7,344 bases of DNA from Phycisphaerae bacterium (GTDB lineage: Bacteria; Planctomycetota; Phycisphaerae; UBA1845; Fen-1342): assembly GCA_026984555.1 (NCBI GenBank), contig JALSRY010000737.1, positions 1-7,344 of the forward strand, read 5' to 3'. Within the stretch, counting starts at the first letter, position 1. The number at the start of each line of letters is the position of its first letter. The notes under the pieces were generated by a model that ran no database searches, was not told the DNA's origin, and was given only the letters and a program-made list of their open reading frames with translations. The translations under genes and the position numbers were made by a program. Shown in pieces: positions 7,313-7,344 of the stretch.

Positions 7313-7344
7313 CGCCCGCCCGGTTGGGGGACTTGCGGCGGGCG
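7313..7344. repeat. Perfect 8-bp inverted repeat just upstream of the secreted-protein gene
   Basis: CGCCCGCC (7313-7320) and GGCGGGCG (7337-7344) are exact reverse complements separated by 16 bases. On the minus strand the hairpin ends four bases before the ATG at 7308. It would occupy the region where a ribosome-binding site is expected. It could be an operator, a translation-blocking hairpin, the terminator stem of an upstream gene, or chance in GC-rich DNA. It touches the window edge, so its full extent is unknown. Confidence 0.35.

Overview
This GC-rich window (coding third positions mostly G or C) is bacterial and chromosomal in character. It holds one tRNA gene and two very large carbohydrate-active genes that converge on each other. 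No mobile element, CRISPR array or phage gene is visible. The lineage cannot be fixed from sequence alone. A GC-rich, glycan-degrading Gram-negative such as Planctomycetota or Acidobacteriota is a reasonable guess, resting on the type of glycoside hydrolases and the secreted multidomain enzyme.

Layout from left to right. Positions 1-256 have no convincing gene. A strong Shine-Dalgarno sequence on the minus strand at the extreme left edge suggests that a divergent gene starts just outside the window. A sigma70-like promoter at 190-217 leads into a complete tRNA-Lys(CUU) at 257-329, which is followed by a good intrinsic terminator at about 343-378. Immediately after it, one uninterrupted plus-strand reading frame (393-4133, 1246 codons) encodes two complete proteins joined head to tail. 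The first is a GT-B glycosyltransferase of the GTDC1/QTMAN (DUF3524) type, related to the enzyme that mannosylates queuosine in tRNA. The second is a full-length cytoplasmic GH2 beta-mannosidase. On the minus strand, 7308-4189 encodes a 1039-residue secreted protein with a signal peptide, two N-terminal beta-sandwich modules that look carbohydrate-binding, and a C-terminal (alpha/alpha)6 six-hairpin glycosidase-like domain. The two large genes end 55 bp apart.

The most interesting observation is the in-frame glycosyltransferase/beta-mannosidase fusion. The junction (about 1566-1607) has abruptly low third-position GC, resembles a former intergenic spacer, and begins with a CAA codon one transition away from TAA. 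The fusion is therefore probably a recent stop-codon loss, or a sequence error, between two adjacent genes rather than an ancient designed bifunctional enzyme. If real, it physically couples a tRNA-mannosylating type of enzyme to a mannoside hydrolase.

How the genes work together is inference. The beta-mannosidase and the secreted six-hairpin protein fit a glycan-utilisation setting, with the secreted protein acting outside the cytoplasmic membrane and the GH2 enzyme acting on imported oligosaccharides. The tRNA and the queuosine-type glycosyltransferase are both translation-related, but the tRNA-Lys is not itself a queuosine-containing tRNA.
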